DNA of 42,961 bases, taken from the NCBI GenBank assembly GCA_008363215.1, contig RHKP01000023.1, positions 1 to 42,961 on the forward strand, written 5' to 3'. Under the pieces are notes generated by a model that did no database searches, was not told where the DNA came from, and worked only from the letters and a program-made list of their open reading frames with translations. The translations under genes and the position numbers were made by a program. Origin of the DNA: Cyanobacteria bacterium CYA (GTDB lineage Bacteria > Planctomycetota > Phycisphaerae > Phycisphaerales > UBA1924). Shown one piece after another: positions 16,076 through 27,077 of this stretch. The number at the start of each line of letters is the position of its first letter. The first letter of the stretch is position 1.

Positions 16076-17347
16076 ATGGGCAGGCTGATCGAGCCATTGC
16101 GGCGATGGTGGGCCGACGACGCGGTCGGCGTGGCGACGTGGGCGCTGACGCTGTTGCTGGCGACGATCACGATCGTGGTCGTGTTGTGGCCGGGGCCGGA
16201 GGTCCGTTCGGGCGAGCCCATGATCCGCGTCCGCGTGCAGCGCGGGCTGTCCGGCATCGACTTTTCAGGCTCGGGCATGGCGGTGGTGCGCCTCGACGGG
16301 GGAAAGCCCGTGCGTCTGCGCCTGCCGGTAGAAGTGCTCGCCGGCGAGGAGGCGAGAGTGCGCGCGGGCGGGAAAGAGGTGGGCACGGCCGGGGAAGTGA
16401 TCGAGTTGAAGGCACAGACGGGTTCGTCGTTGCAACTACTCGATCGCGTGTGGAATGAGCCGGTGCGGGTGCGGGTGCGCGACGGCGGGCTCGACGTGGT
16501 GATCGAGGAGCCGATGGAGGGTTACGTCGCCGGCGTGCTCAGCGGCGAGTTGCTGTCCGCATGGCCAACCGAGTGTTTTCGTGCCCAGGCGATCGCTTCG
16601 CGGAGTTACGCGGCCCAGCAGATAAGCCGTGCGTCGGGCCGGGCGTATGACGTGGACGTTGATGAGCGGGACCAGGTGTTCGTGCTCGGGGGCCCGCTGG
16701 AGAAGGCGGTCGAGGCGGCGCGATCGACGCGCGGACTGATTCTCACGGATGCAGGCGGGCAGCCGCTGCGGGCGTACTTCTCCAGCACATGCGGGGGGCG
16801 GTCGGCATGGGCGCGTCAGATCTGGCCGGCGCGGGGATCGTTGATCTGCAACGACGCCGAGCCGCTGAACGGGCCGGCGCGGGCGCACGCGTGCCACGAT
16901 GCGCCGCTGTATCGGTGGGAACGGGCGCGCGGGGTGGATGAGGTGTCCGAGCGCGTGCGGAGGTGGGGTGAGCAGGTGGGGCACGCGGCCGGCAGGCTGG
17001 GCCGGGTGACGGCGATCGAAGTGGTCGAGCGGGCGCCCTCGGGCCGACCGGGGTGGTTTGAGGTGAAGGACTCGGTTGAGCGGCGCGTGCGCATCAAGGC
17101 AGACGACTTGCGGGTGGCGATGAACCATGCGGGCGAGAGGGCGCTCGAACGCGGACGGTTGCTGCCGAGCAATGACTTTGAGGTGGAGATCAATCGCGAC
17201 GCGATGACGGTGCGCGGGCGAGGGTATGGGCACGGGGTGGGGCTGTGCCAGTACTGTGCGGCCGAGTGGGCCAGACAGGGCTTCAAGGCCGAGCAGATGC
17301 TCGGTGCGTTCTATCCGGGCGCGGCGATCGAGTGCATGTACGAATAA
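16076..17347 (+). CDS. SpoIID/LytB-domain membrane protein
   Basis: 423 aa from the ATG at 16076 (a GTG lies one codon upstream). One N-terminal transmembrane helix (ATWALTLLLATITIVVVLW) anchors it; the rest lies outside the membrane. The SpoIID domain is marked by MEGYVAGVLSGELLSAWPTECFRAQAIASRSYAAQQI and the C-terminal GRGYGHGVGLCQYCAAEWARQGFKAEQMLGAFYPGA. SpoIID proteins are peptidoglycan lytic transglycosylases in sporulating Firmicutes; in planctomycetes, which have thin or modified walls, related proteins are common but their role is unclear. The catalytic Glu of SpoIID would be in GELLSAW. It follows the decayed dockerin gene. Confidence 0.88.
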   Translation: MGRLIEPLRRWWADDAVGVATWALTLLLATITIVVVLWPGPEVRSGEPMIRVRVQRGLSGIDFSGSGMAVVRLDGGKPVRLRLPVEVLAGEEARVRAGGKEVGTAGEVIELKAQTGSSLQLLDRVWNEPVRVRVRDGGLDVVIEEPMEGYVAGVLSGELLSAWPTECFRAQAIASRSYAAQQISRASGRAYDVDVDERDQVFVLGGPLEKAVEAARSTRGLILTDAGGQPLRAYFSSTCGGRSAWARQIWPARGSLICNDAEPLNGPARAHACHDAPLYRWERARGVDEVSERVRRWGEQVGHAAGRLGRVTAIEVVERAPSGRPGWFEVKDSVERRVRIKADDLRVAMNHAGERALERGRLLPSNDFEVEINRDAMTVRGRGYGHGVGLCQYCAAEWARQGFKAEQMLGAFYPGAAIECMYE

Positions 17348-17429
17348 CACATGTCCTGCACGATGGGCGTTCCTTTTCACTTCGGGGGGAAGGCGGCTCG
17401 ATGCCTCGGCGGAGACGGAAGAGAGGTCT

Positions 17430-17462
17430 TGAGATCCTCCCCCTGCGGGGGAGAGGATCTCA
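17430..17462. repeat. Strong hairpin between the SpoIID-like gene and a peptidase gene
   Basis: An inverted repeat TGAGATCCTC-CCCC / GGGG-AGAGGATCTCA with a TGC loop and one bulged base makes a stem of about 14 bp in the 131-bp gap. No T run follows, so it is a weak terminator candidate. Its CCCCCTGCGGGGG core resembles palindromic repeats dispersed in planctomycete genomes. Confidence 0.6.
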
Positions 17463-17478
17463 GCGACTACCATCGGGC

Positions 17479-18669
17479 ATGCCGATTCCCAGTGAACGCC
17501 GCGATCTGTATCAGCGCTGGTTGTGTGAGATTACGCGGCTGCCGACGGCGGCCGGGCACGAGCAGCGGGTCATCGAGTGGATTGATCGCTGGGTGCAGCA
17601 GCGGCCCGACCTGTGGCTCGAACGTGACATTCACGGCAACCTGGTCGTGCGCCCGCGTGAGCAGTGGGGGAGCGGCGAGGCGCCTGTGTTCATCACGGCC
17701 CATCTCGATCATCCGGCGTTCGTGGTCGAGCGCGTGCTTGAAGGCGGCGAGGTTGAACTGACCTTTCGCGGCGGCGTGATGGATGATTACTTCTTTGACG
17801 CGCCGATCACGATCTATCGCGGCCACGAGCGCATGGTGCGTGCGACGGTATTGCGCAAGGCCGACGGCGTGCAGGAGCCGCTGAAGCGCTGGGTGGCGCG
17901 GCTGGACTCGGGCGGGGCGGTGAGCGTGGGCGACATCGCAACCTGGACGCTGCCCGGGCAGGAAGTGATTGACGGCGTGCTGCACACCAACGCGTGCGAC
18001 GATCTGGCGGCGGTGGCGGCCGCGATTGCGACGATGGAGGAACTGCGGCTTGCGCACGAGGCGGGCACGCCGTCGCTCGACGTGCGCCTGCTGTTTACGC
18101 GGGCGGAGGAGATCGGGTTTCTCGGTGCGATCGGCGCGTGTATCGAGAAGACGATGCCGGCCGAGTCGCGCGTGATCGCACTGGAGAACAGCCGCAGTTT
18201 TGCCGATTCACCGATCGGCGGCGGGCCGATCGTGCGGGTGGGAGATCGGGTGAGCGTGTTCACGCCGGAGTTGACCGGCGCCGTCGCGAAAGTCGCCGAA
18301 GACATTGCGGGGGGGCCGGCAATTCCGCTTGCGAGCCAGAAGTACGCAGAGGGCCCGCAGTGGCGCTGGCAGCGCAAGTTGATGGCCGGCGGGGCGTGCG
18401 AGGCGAGCGTGTTCTGCACATATGGATATCAGGCGACGTGCGTGTGCCTGCCGCTGGGGAATTATCACAACATGGGCGACCTCGAGGCCGTGCAGGCGGG
18501 GAAGAACACCAGCCGACCGCGTGTGGGTCGTGAGCACATCGCGCTCTCGGACTACTTCGGGATGATCGAGTTGCTGGTCGGATGCGGGCAGCAGTTGCCC
18601 GACCGCCCGCCGTTCAAGCAGCGGGTGGAGAAGTTGTGGAGCGACCTGGCGTTCGTGCTGGGGAGTTGA
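17479..18669 (+). CDS. M42/M28-type metal-dependent aminopeptidase
   Basis: 396-aa cytosolic zinc exopeptidase of the M20/M28/M42 clan. The expected metal ligands appear in order: His and Asp in ITAHLDHPA, Asp in TNACDDLAAV, the Glu-Glu pair in TRAEEIGFLG, and a final His in NYHNMGD. The start MPIPSERRDLYQRW at 17479 is where family similarity begins; the open frame upstream includes the hairpin and is spurious. Substrate unknown, probably peptides from protein turnover. It is alone between the hairpin at 17430 and the terminator-like hairpin at 18703, and converges on carB. Confidence 0.85.
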   Translation: MPIPSERRDLYQRWLCEITRLPTAAGHEQRVIEWIDRWVQQRPDLWLERDIHGNLVVRPREQWGSGEAPVFITAHLDHPAFVVERVLEGGEVELTFRGGVMDDYFFDAPITIYRGHERMVRATVLRKADGVQEPLKRWVARLDSGGAVSVGDIATWTLPGQEVIDGVLHTNACDDLAAVAAAIATMEELRLAHEAGTPSLDVRLLFTRAEEIGFLGAIGACIEKTMPAESRVIALENSRSFADSPIGGGPIVRVGDRVSVFTPELTGAVAKVAEDIAGGPAIPLASQKYAEGPQWRWQRKLMAGGACEASVFCTYGYQATCVCLPLGNYHNMGDLEAVQAGKNTSRPRVGREHIALSDYFGMIELLVGCGQQLPDRPPFKQRVEKLWSDLAFVLGS

Positions 18670-18702
18670 ACATGACATGCTCTCCTCAACCGGCGACTGC
18701 GC

Positions 18703-18733
18703 AGCCGCCTTCTCCCCGAAGCGGGAGACGGCT
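18703..18733. terminator. Hairpin between converging peptidase and carB genes
   Basis: Arms AGCCG / CGGCT enclose a second stem CTCCC / GGGAG with a CGAAGC loop and a small internal loop, in the 97-bp space between the two converging stops. No U tract, so Rho-independent termination is uncertain; it could also be a dispersed repeat. Confidence 0.4.
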
Positions 18734-18766
18734 GGGACCGTCGCGGATCGACAGGCGCAGGTTGCC

Positions 18767-22498
<3,732 letters not shown>

Positions 22499-22614
22499 GT
22501 GGCTCCCGGAACTGGCCGCGGGTGTGCCGGAATGCCCGGCGGGGGCGGCGCAAACTCGGTGAGTGTAGGCGGGCGCCGGGGAACGGTGCCAGAGATCTCA
22601 AACCGATGGGGCAT

Positions 22615-23427
22615 CTACTGGCGGTCCCGGCCCAGAACGCCGTCCTGCGTCGCGTCGATGGCCCGACCGTTTGCCCATATCTGCGGCAAGGGTTGGCGCA
22701 CGTCCCAGAAGTTTGGCACACCCGGCAGCAGGCGTCCCTGGACTTCTCGGGTGGCACTCAGGTCGGACCACAAGACCGCGCTTTGTACCGTGTCAACGCA
22801 ACAGACCATGTATCCGGAAGGGAATCCCGGCACGTCATACGCGATAGTCTGCTTCATGAAGGCCTTGCTTGATGGATACCTCACGCGCTCCAACAACTGC
22901 GTGCGCCACTGAGCCGGGCCCCGCTGCGTCCATCGGTCCCAATAGGCGGGCTCGGCGTAGAACGACTCGGAAAGAGCATAATCTGGGGAAGCAACACCGG
23001 TTCGCGCAAGATGCTCTGCGGTATCGGCTGCCGGATGCCCGGGGTCGGTCAGGACTGAAGCGTCTGGCATGTCGTCGAGTGCGAAGTGGAAGAGATAAGC
23101 GTTTGTCCACCAGTAGCCGTGAATCGTGCCCCACGTAGTTTCATGTTCCTGTTCATCGGCCGCGTCGGACGAATAGACAGGGGCGAGCAGTGCCGGAGCC
23201 GACGCGTGTACGTCCATATAGAAGGAGACCAATGTTCCCAACTGGCGGATGTTTGATAAGCCGCCGGCCCCCCTCGCGCGGGATCGAGCCCCCTGAAGGG
23301 TGGGCAGTGAGATGGCCAGCAGAATGACAACCACCCCGATGACCACCAGCAGTTCGGGAAGCGAGAATCCAAAAGCCACACTGCGCGGCAGATGTTGCTT
23401 GCACTTGGCGCGTGCGACGGGTACCAT
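22615..23427 (-). CDS. Prepilin-like protein, cassette B
   Basis: 270 aa from ATG 23427 (ribosome site GGAGT 8 bases upstream). The leader is long and basic (MVPVARAKCKQHLPRSVAFG) followed by the cleavage site G-FSLPE and a hydrophobic helix (LLVVIGVVVILLAISLPTLQGA), the classic prepilin pattern with Glu at +5. After it: LSNIRQLGTLVSFYMDVHASAPALLAP. The region PAYWDRWTQRGPAQW...L..VRYPS matches the cassette A prepilin, and the C-terminus has DGVLGRD, reminiscent of the end of planctomycete DUF1559-type pseudopilins. Divergent from the Cys-rich gene at 23472, with only 44 bp between the two starts. A longer frame upstream to 23598 is not used because it lies under that gene. Confidence 0.88.
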   Translation of the reverse strand: MVPVARAKCKQHLPRSVAFGFSLPELLVVIGVVVILLAISLPTLQGARSRARGAGGLSNIRQLGTLVSFYMDVHASAPALLAPVYSSDAADEQEHETTWGTIHGYWWTNAYLFHFALDDMPDASVLTDPGHPAADTAEHLARTGVASPDYALSESFYAEPAYWDRWTQRGPAQWRTQLLERVRYPSSKAFMKQTIAYDVPGFPSGYMVCCVDTVQSAVLWSDLSATREVQGRLLPGVPNFWDVRQPLPQIWANGRAIDATQDGVLGRDRQ

Positions 23428-23432
23428 GCGTG

Positions 23433-23468
23433 GACTCCTGGGAGAATACGGACTCCCGGGAGAATACG
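23433..23468. repeat. 18-bp tandem repeat in the divergent spacer of cassette B
   Basis: GACTCCTGGGAGAATACG (23433-23450) and GACTCCCGGGAGAATACG (23451-23468), one mismatch. Each unit holds a dyad (CTCCCGGGAG) that offers a GGAG ribosome site on both strands, one for each divergent gene. The whole spacer is 44 bp, so two separate promoters cannot fit beside it. Confidence 0.85.
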
Positions 23469-23471
23469 CAA

Positions 23472-23840
23472 ATGCGACAACGTCAAAGACCGCGATTTTT
23501 TCTGACACCGGCGATCGGCGTGGCCGTCCTGTCGCTGTGCGGATCGGCCATGGCGGCGTGCTGGGACATCTGGGTTTCAAATCAGTACGCCGCGACACTC
23601 GAAGTCGGCAGTCCTTGCTTCTTCTGCGACGAAGACGCCTTCACCGGGATTCAGTCCGGCACGACATGTTCCATGCCCGTACAACTGACGGAAGACTGTG
23701 CGGATGTTCTTTGTTATAACGGTGTACTGGTTGAAGACCAGGACGGTCTGACCTGTGATCCGAACTTCTCGTCGCCGGTGATGGAGCGTTATTGCCCCAT
23801 CGTTTGTACATCGCCATGTGCGCAGCCCAAGCCGAGGTGA
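23472..23840 (+). CDS. Small secreted Cys-rich protein, cassette B
   Basis: 122 aa, same length as its counterpart at 973-1341. Start ATG 23472 with GGGAG about ten bases upstream; the open frame extends further but that part is the repeat region. Signal peptide MRQRQRPRFFLTPAIGVAVLSLCGSAMA, predicted cleavage before ACWDIW. The mature protein (~94 aa) has ten cysteines spread through it (ACW, SPC, FFC, TTC, EDC, VLC, LTC, RYC, IVC, SPC) and is acidic in the middle. Ten Cys could make five disulfides. No known family. It is followed at once by the large secreted protein, whose ribosome site GAGGTGA includes this gene's stop. Probably an exported, disulfide-bonded protein; function unknown. 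Confidence 0.8.
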   Translation: MRQRQRPRFFLTPAIGVAVLSLCGSAMAACWDIWVSNQYAATLEVGSPCFFCDEDAFTGIQSGTTCSMPVQLTEDCADVLCYNGVLVEDQDGLTCDPNFSSPVMERYCPIVCTSPCAQPKPR

Positions 23841-23845
23841 CTCGG

Positions 23846-24958
23846 GTGCGAAGGTACTCAACAGTGCTGACGATATCTGTGTGTGCCGCGATGGCCGGCG
23901 CCATGCAGGAGGGTCGCTCCGTCAGCCTTGAGGTGGTACAACGAGCGCACCAAAGTGATGCCGGGTACGAAGTTCGCGGCGGCGCCATGATCCCTGTTTC
24001 AATGCTTGAACAGTATCCTCCGGCCGCACAGGAACTGTACGACCGGCTTCCATTCTCCCTGCGCCAGACGGGGCCCGACGATCGCGAGTTTGTACTCATC
24101 AGTCCGCGTCGATGGGTCGGAGATCGACATGGAAATCTGCGCATTGAGACCCGAGCGTTTGGTCGCGGCGGGCCGCAGGACCGGGCCACGCGAGTGACAA
24201 TCTGGACGAACACGATGCACGCCGCCGGCATGCTTGCGCGCTCGAAGCCGGACATCCTTCGGCAGGTTGAGCCGATCTCGCTGGACGAGCAGTGGCAACA
24301 CTGGTCGCACGGGCGCATTCCTCTGGCACGAAGGCGTACCCGCGAAGGTGGGTATATTGAAGTCGTCCGTTATTGTCTGTACGTACTCAACGGAAGTGCG
24401 GACACGGTTGTTGGTATCGATCAGGACTCGGGGCAGTTCTGGGCGCGGTCAGACAACTGGAAGGTGCATATCGACGCCGATCCGCAGTCGGGTGAGGTTC
24501 AGGCGGTGTCGATGGGGATGGGGAAGGATCGGGGTGTTCGCATCGAGTATGTCGGCCGATTGCCGCGGGCCGTTTTCCCCGCCCGACATCCCGAGCGCGA
24601 GATCAACTTCACTTACGATCAGCCATTTGAGGCAGAGGCGTGGTGGATTCCAACCGTTCGACCGGAGGTCAACGGCTACCTGGTCTACACGTCAGCGGTG
24701 GTTGCCGATCCATCGCCGGAGGCTTTCGAGTGGAAGGCGCCCGAGCGTGTTGATGGGATTGTCTTGACAGATCCAGAGGAGCGGCGCGACCTGGCTGTGC
24801 CCGGGCAGATGGAACCAATATCCGAGCGATCGAAGGAGGCCGGCGGGCGTGTCGTACCGAGTCGAAAGACCAGTCCGGTCAAGACCTTGCTGCTTGCCGC
24901 AGGCATCGCGCTGTCTGGTGCGGGCGTAGTTCTCATTGTACGTCGCGGCATTCGCTGA
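23846..24958 (+). CDS. Secreted protein with C-terminal membrane anchor, cassette B
   Basis: 370 aa from GTG 23846, chosen because GAGGTGA lies five bases before it and the N-terminus then reads MRRYSTVLTISVCAAMAGA, a normal signal peptide; an ATG at 23816 would overlap the upstream gene by 25 bp. One C-terminal helix (TLLLAAGIALSGAGVVLIV) followed by RRGIR anchors the protein, giving the same topology as the cassette A protein at 1350-2480. The body has a Tyr/Trp-rich beta-type composition and a single YCLYVLN segment near the middle. No domain is recognised and no clear identity to the cassette A protein is visible. Its stop overlaps the MauE-like start (TGATG). Confidence 0.78.
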   Translation: MRRYSTVLTISVCAAMAGAMQEGRSVSLEVVQRAHQSDAGYEVRGGAMIPVSMLEQYPPAAQELYDRLPFSLRQTGPDDREFVLISPRRWVGDRHGNLRIETRAFGRGGPQDRATRVTIWTNTMHAAGMLARSKPDILRQVEPISLDEQWQHWSHGRIPLARRRTREGGYIEVVRYCLYVLNGSADTVVGIDQDSGQFWARSDNWKVHIDADPQSGEVQAVSMGMGKDRGVRIEYVGRLPRAVFPARHPEREINFTYDQPFEAEAWWIPTVRPEVNGYLVYTSAVVADPSPEAFEWKAPERVDGIVLTDPEERRDLAVPGQMEPISERSKEAGGRVVPSRKTSPVKTLLLAAGIALSGAGVVLIVRRGIR

Positions 24959-25473
24959 TGCAGTCACCGTCCGACCATCGTGTGTCCCATGCTTGCGGTG
25001 GGCAAGCACGATTGCACTTCGGAACTGCCGATTGCATGTCCACGCTGCTTGCAGTCATCTGGTGCTTTGCTGCCCTGGTCAAAGCGCTCGATTACCAAGG
25101 CTTTCAGGAGGTCGTCACTACTCATGCCGTGCTGCCGGGTAGCGCACTCTCGTTCCTCTGGGTTGTGCCACTTGGGGAGGGCGCTCTTGCCCTCGGCATT
25201 CTGAATGCGGTTGGGACGGCATCGCGAGTTCGGATACTCCGACGGGTGTTGATCGGCGCCGTGCTGACCCTCATGCTGTTCGCTGCGTACATCGCACTCG
25301 TTCCCGGCGCGATCATCGAAGCGGTCGGGTGCGGATGTTTCGGCGTCGGCGGCACTCGCTTGATTTCCGGGATTCCACTTTCAGCCCGGATGACCTCTCT
25401 CGCCCTGGCCGGACTCATGATCGCCGCGCACGCCTTCGCATATGAATGGAGCGTCAAGTCTCAGTCCGCCTGA
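24958..25473 (+). CDS. MauE/DoxX-like redox-associated membrane protein, cassette B
   Basis: 171 aa, ATG overlapping the previous stop (TGATG), so translationally coupled. About four hydrophobic helices (residues ~28-45, 62-84, 97-117, 145-162). Motifs LVKALDYQGF and C-G-C-F-G at residues 125-129 match the cassette A protein (LLKAADISEF, C-M-C-F-G). The first 25 residues are polar and contain HACGGQ; an internal start at residue 27 (MSTLLAVIW) is possible. The family is linked to thiol chemistry in the envelope; here it is inferred to serve the Cys-rich protein of the same unit. The last gene before ruvC, which starts 24 bp later. Confidence 0.78.
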   Translation: MQSPSDHRVSHACGGQARLHFGTADCMSTLLAVIWCFAALVKALDYQGFQEVVTTHAVLPGSALSFLWVVPLGEGALALGILNAVGTASRVRILRRVLIGAVLTLMLFAAYIALVPGAIIEAVGCGCFGVGGTRLISGIPLSARMTSLALAGLMIAAHAFAYEWSVKSQSA

Positions 25474-25497
25474 GCGGTGCGGCTGTACACTCTGCTC

Positions 25498-26007
25498 ATG
25501 CGCATCCTCGGCATCGACCCCGGGCTCCGGATCACCGGCTATGGGTGCGCCGCCGGGAGGGTCGGGGCGCTCAGGCTGGTGGAGGGCGGGGTGATCCGGC
25601 TGGTCGAGGGCGCGACGCGGCGCCCGGTGGCCGAGCGGCTTGCCGAACTCGATCAGGATCTGAGCGCGTTGCTCGATCGGCTCGAGCCAGAGGCCGTGGC
25701 CGTCGAAGGGCTCTTCGCCCACTACAAGCATCCCGCGACGGCCGTGGTCATGGCCCATGCCCGCGGCGTGGTGCTGCTGGCGGTGCAGCGGCGAGGGCTG
25801 CCGCTGGTGGAGTTGAAACCGGCCGAAGTCAAGAAGTCGCTGACCGGTTCGGGACGGGCGAGTAAGGAGCAGATGCAGCGGGCGGTGCAGCAGGTGTTCA
25901 AACTGGCAAGTCTGCCCGAGCCGGCGGACGTGGCCGATGCGATTGCAATCGCCGCGTGCGGAATCGAGCGATTGGCGGTGGGGGCGGTGCGCGGGCTGGG
26001 ACGGTAG
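25498..26007 (+). CDS. ruvC: Holliday junction resolvase RuvC
   Basis: Cuts Holliday junctions in complex with RuvAB. 169 aa, the usual size. The acidic catalytic residues are visible: Asp in RILGIDPGLRITGYG, Glu in VAVEGLF, and the C-terminal pair region in EPADVADAIAIA. VVLLAVQRRGLPLVELKPAEVKKSLTGSGRASKEQM is the typical central part. The ATG at 25498 is used since the family begins MRILGIDPG; seven codons of open frame precede it. It follows cassette B by 24 bp, so it may be read from that transcript. No ruvA or ruvB in the window. Confidence 0.96.
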   Translation: MRILGIDPGLRITGYGCAAGRVGALRLVEGGVIRLVEGATRRPVAERLAELDQDLSALLDRLEPEAVAVEGLFAHYKHPATAVVMAHARGVVLLAVQRRGLPLVELKPAEVKKSLTGSGRASKEQMQRAVQQVFKLASLPEPADVADAIAIAACGIERLAVGAVRGLGR

Positions 26008-26070
26008 GTCTCCCGATGGCGGTGGAGTTGCCGCGTCCGGATGCCCCCAAGTCAACGGGGCGGTGTGCGG

Positions 26071-26097
26071 ACCGCTCCCTCACGGTCGCGGCTCGTT
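26071..26097. repeat. 27-bp dispersed repeat, intergenic copy
   Basis: Identical over 27 bp to 19740-19766 inside carB, in the 106-bp space between the converging ruvC and LEA-type lipoprotein genes. No other copy was noticed in the window. Confidence 0.8.
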
Positions 26098-26113
26098 CAA
26101 GATCGTGGCGGGT

Positions 26114-26563
26114 TTACGGCGTCAGGCTGGTCGAGCCATCGACACTTGATGTCGGGCGGCGGAGCCCGGCGTCGTAGAGCAGTTCGGCGAACGGGCCGGG
26201 TGGCAGATACTCGATCCATCCGTTGATGGCGATGGCGTCCGTGCCGGCGGGGAAGTTGGGCAGCGGGACCGCGGCCGGAAGAATCATCTCGACGCGCCCG
26301 TAGCGGGGGAGTGTGGTTTCCGGCGAGGCGGCGCCGGAATAGATCGTCGAGCCGTTGGCGGTGACAGCGTACTTGGCCTCTCCCAGTTCGAGTTCGTGAT
26401 CGTTGGGGTTTTCGCCGACGATGGTGATCTCGATCCGGACGCCTTCGTCGGTGCGTTCGGCGGTGCGCGCGCTGATGACCTGGAATCGCGGGGCGACCGA
26501 TCCGCCGGAGCAGGCGGTCAGCAGGAGCGCGAGAAGAGGGGCGGCCGAGAGGGTGCGGTTCAC
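26114..26563 (-). CDS. LEA14-like lipoprotein
   Basis: 149 aa, GTG start at 26563. Signal peptide with lipobox (LLALLLTAC). The mature part (VSARTAERTDEGVRIEITIVGENPNDHELELGEAKYAVTANGSTIYSGAAS.....LPRYGRVEMILPAAV) fits the LEA type 2 (water stress/hypersensitive response) fold: a beta-sandwich with the VxNPN-like turn (here GENPNDHEL) and a following DYxL-like strand. Role in bacteria is not settled; such proteins are usually small envelope lipoproteins. Not obviously linked to its neighbours. Confidence 0.65.
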   Translation of the reverse strand: MNRTLSAAPLLALLLTACSGGSVAPRFQVISARTAERTDEGVRIEITIVGENPNDHELELGEAKYAVTANGSTIYSGAASPETTLPRYGRVEMILPAAVPLPNFPAGTDAIAINGWIEYLPPGPFAELLYDAGLRRPTSSVDGSTSLTP

Positions 26564-26603
26564 GCGCAGAGCGTACCCGCATCAGGCCCAAGCGGCCAGT
26601 TGG

Positions 26604-27044
26604 TCAGGGGGCGGAGATGGAAACCCACTGGGGGTCGTCGTACCCATAGTCGACGGCCTGGGCGAGGGTGGTGGGATGTGCCTCGGCGACGTACTGTCCC
26701 CAGTGAACGGTAAGCCAGCCCAGGACGAGGGCGCAGACCCAGGCGCCCAGTTCGGCCGATCGCGTACGTCGGATCACATAGAGAATGCCGACAGTGGTGA
26801 TGACCGAACTGAGTTTCCAGGCGATCAGCAGGGGGATGGACTGAAGTTCCATGATGGCGCGGGCGACGGGGTTTGCTTCGGGAAACCCGCCCCCGTCGCG
26901 GACGAAGAGGATGGTGAGGTAGAGGTCGGCCATGCTGAGCAGGACGACCAGCCCGAGCAGGAGCATCACGCGGGACGGACGGCTCTGGAGGCGCCCCTTC
27001 GCATGCGAAACAAGCCCCGGCAACGAGGTGGTCAGTGTGCTCAT
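26604..27044 (-). CDS. DUF5658-like membrane protein
   Basis: 146 aa with about four transmembrane helices: residues ~27-50 (MLLLGLVVLLSMADLYLTILFV), ~60-85, ~90-105 and ~110-125. The stretch ADLYLTILFVRDGGGFPEANPVARAIME is the signature of the DUF5658 family, in which Asp and the EANP motif sit in and after the first helix. Function unknown. The start at 27044 is the first ATG that gives the usual length; the longer frame upstream is the shadow of the divergent PQQ-like gene. Confidence 0.7.
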   Translation of the reverse strand: MSTLTTSLPGLVSHAKGRLQSRPSRVMLLLGLVVLLSMADLYLTILFVRDGGGFPEANPVARAIMELQSIPLLIAWKLSSVITTVGILYVIRRTRSAELGAWVCALVLGWLTVHWGQYVAEAHPTTLAQAVDYGYDDPQWVSISAP

Positions 27045-27077
27045 GATCGCTTGTGTTCGGTCGCACGGGTCGGGCGC

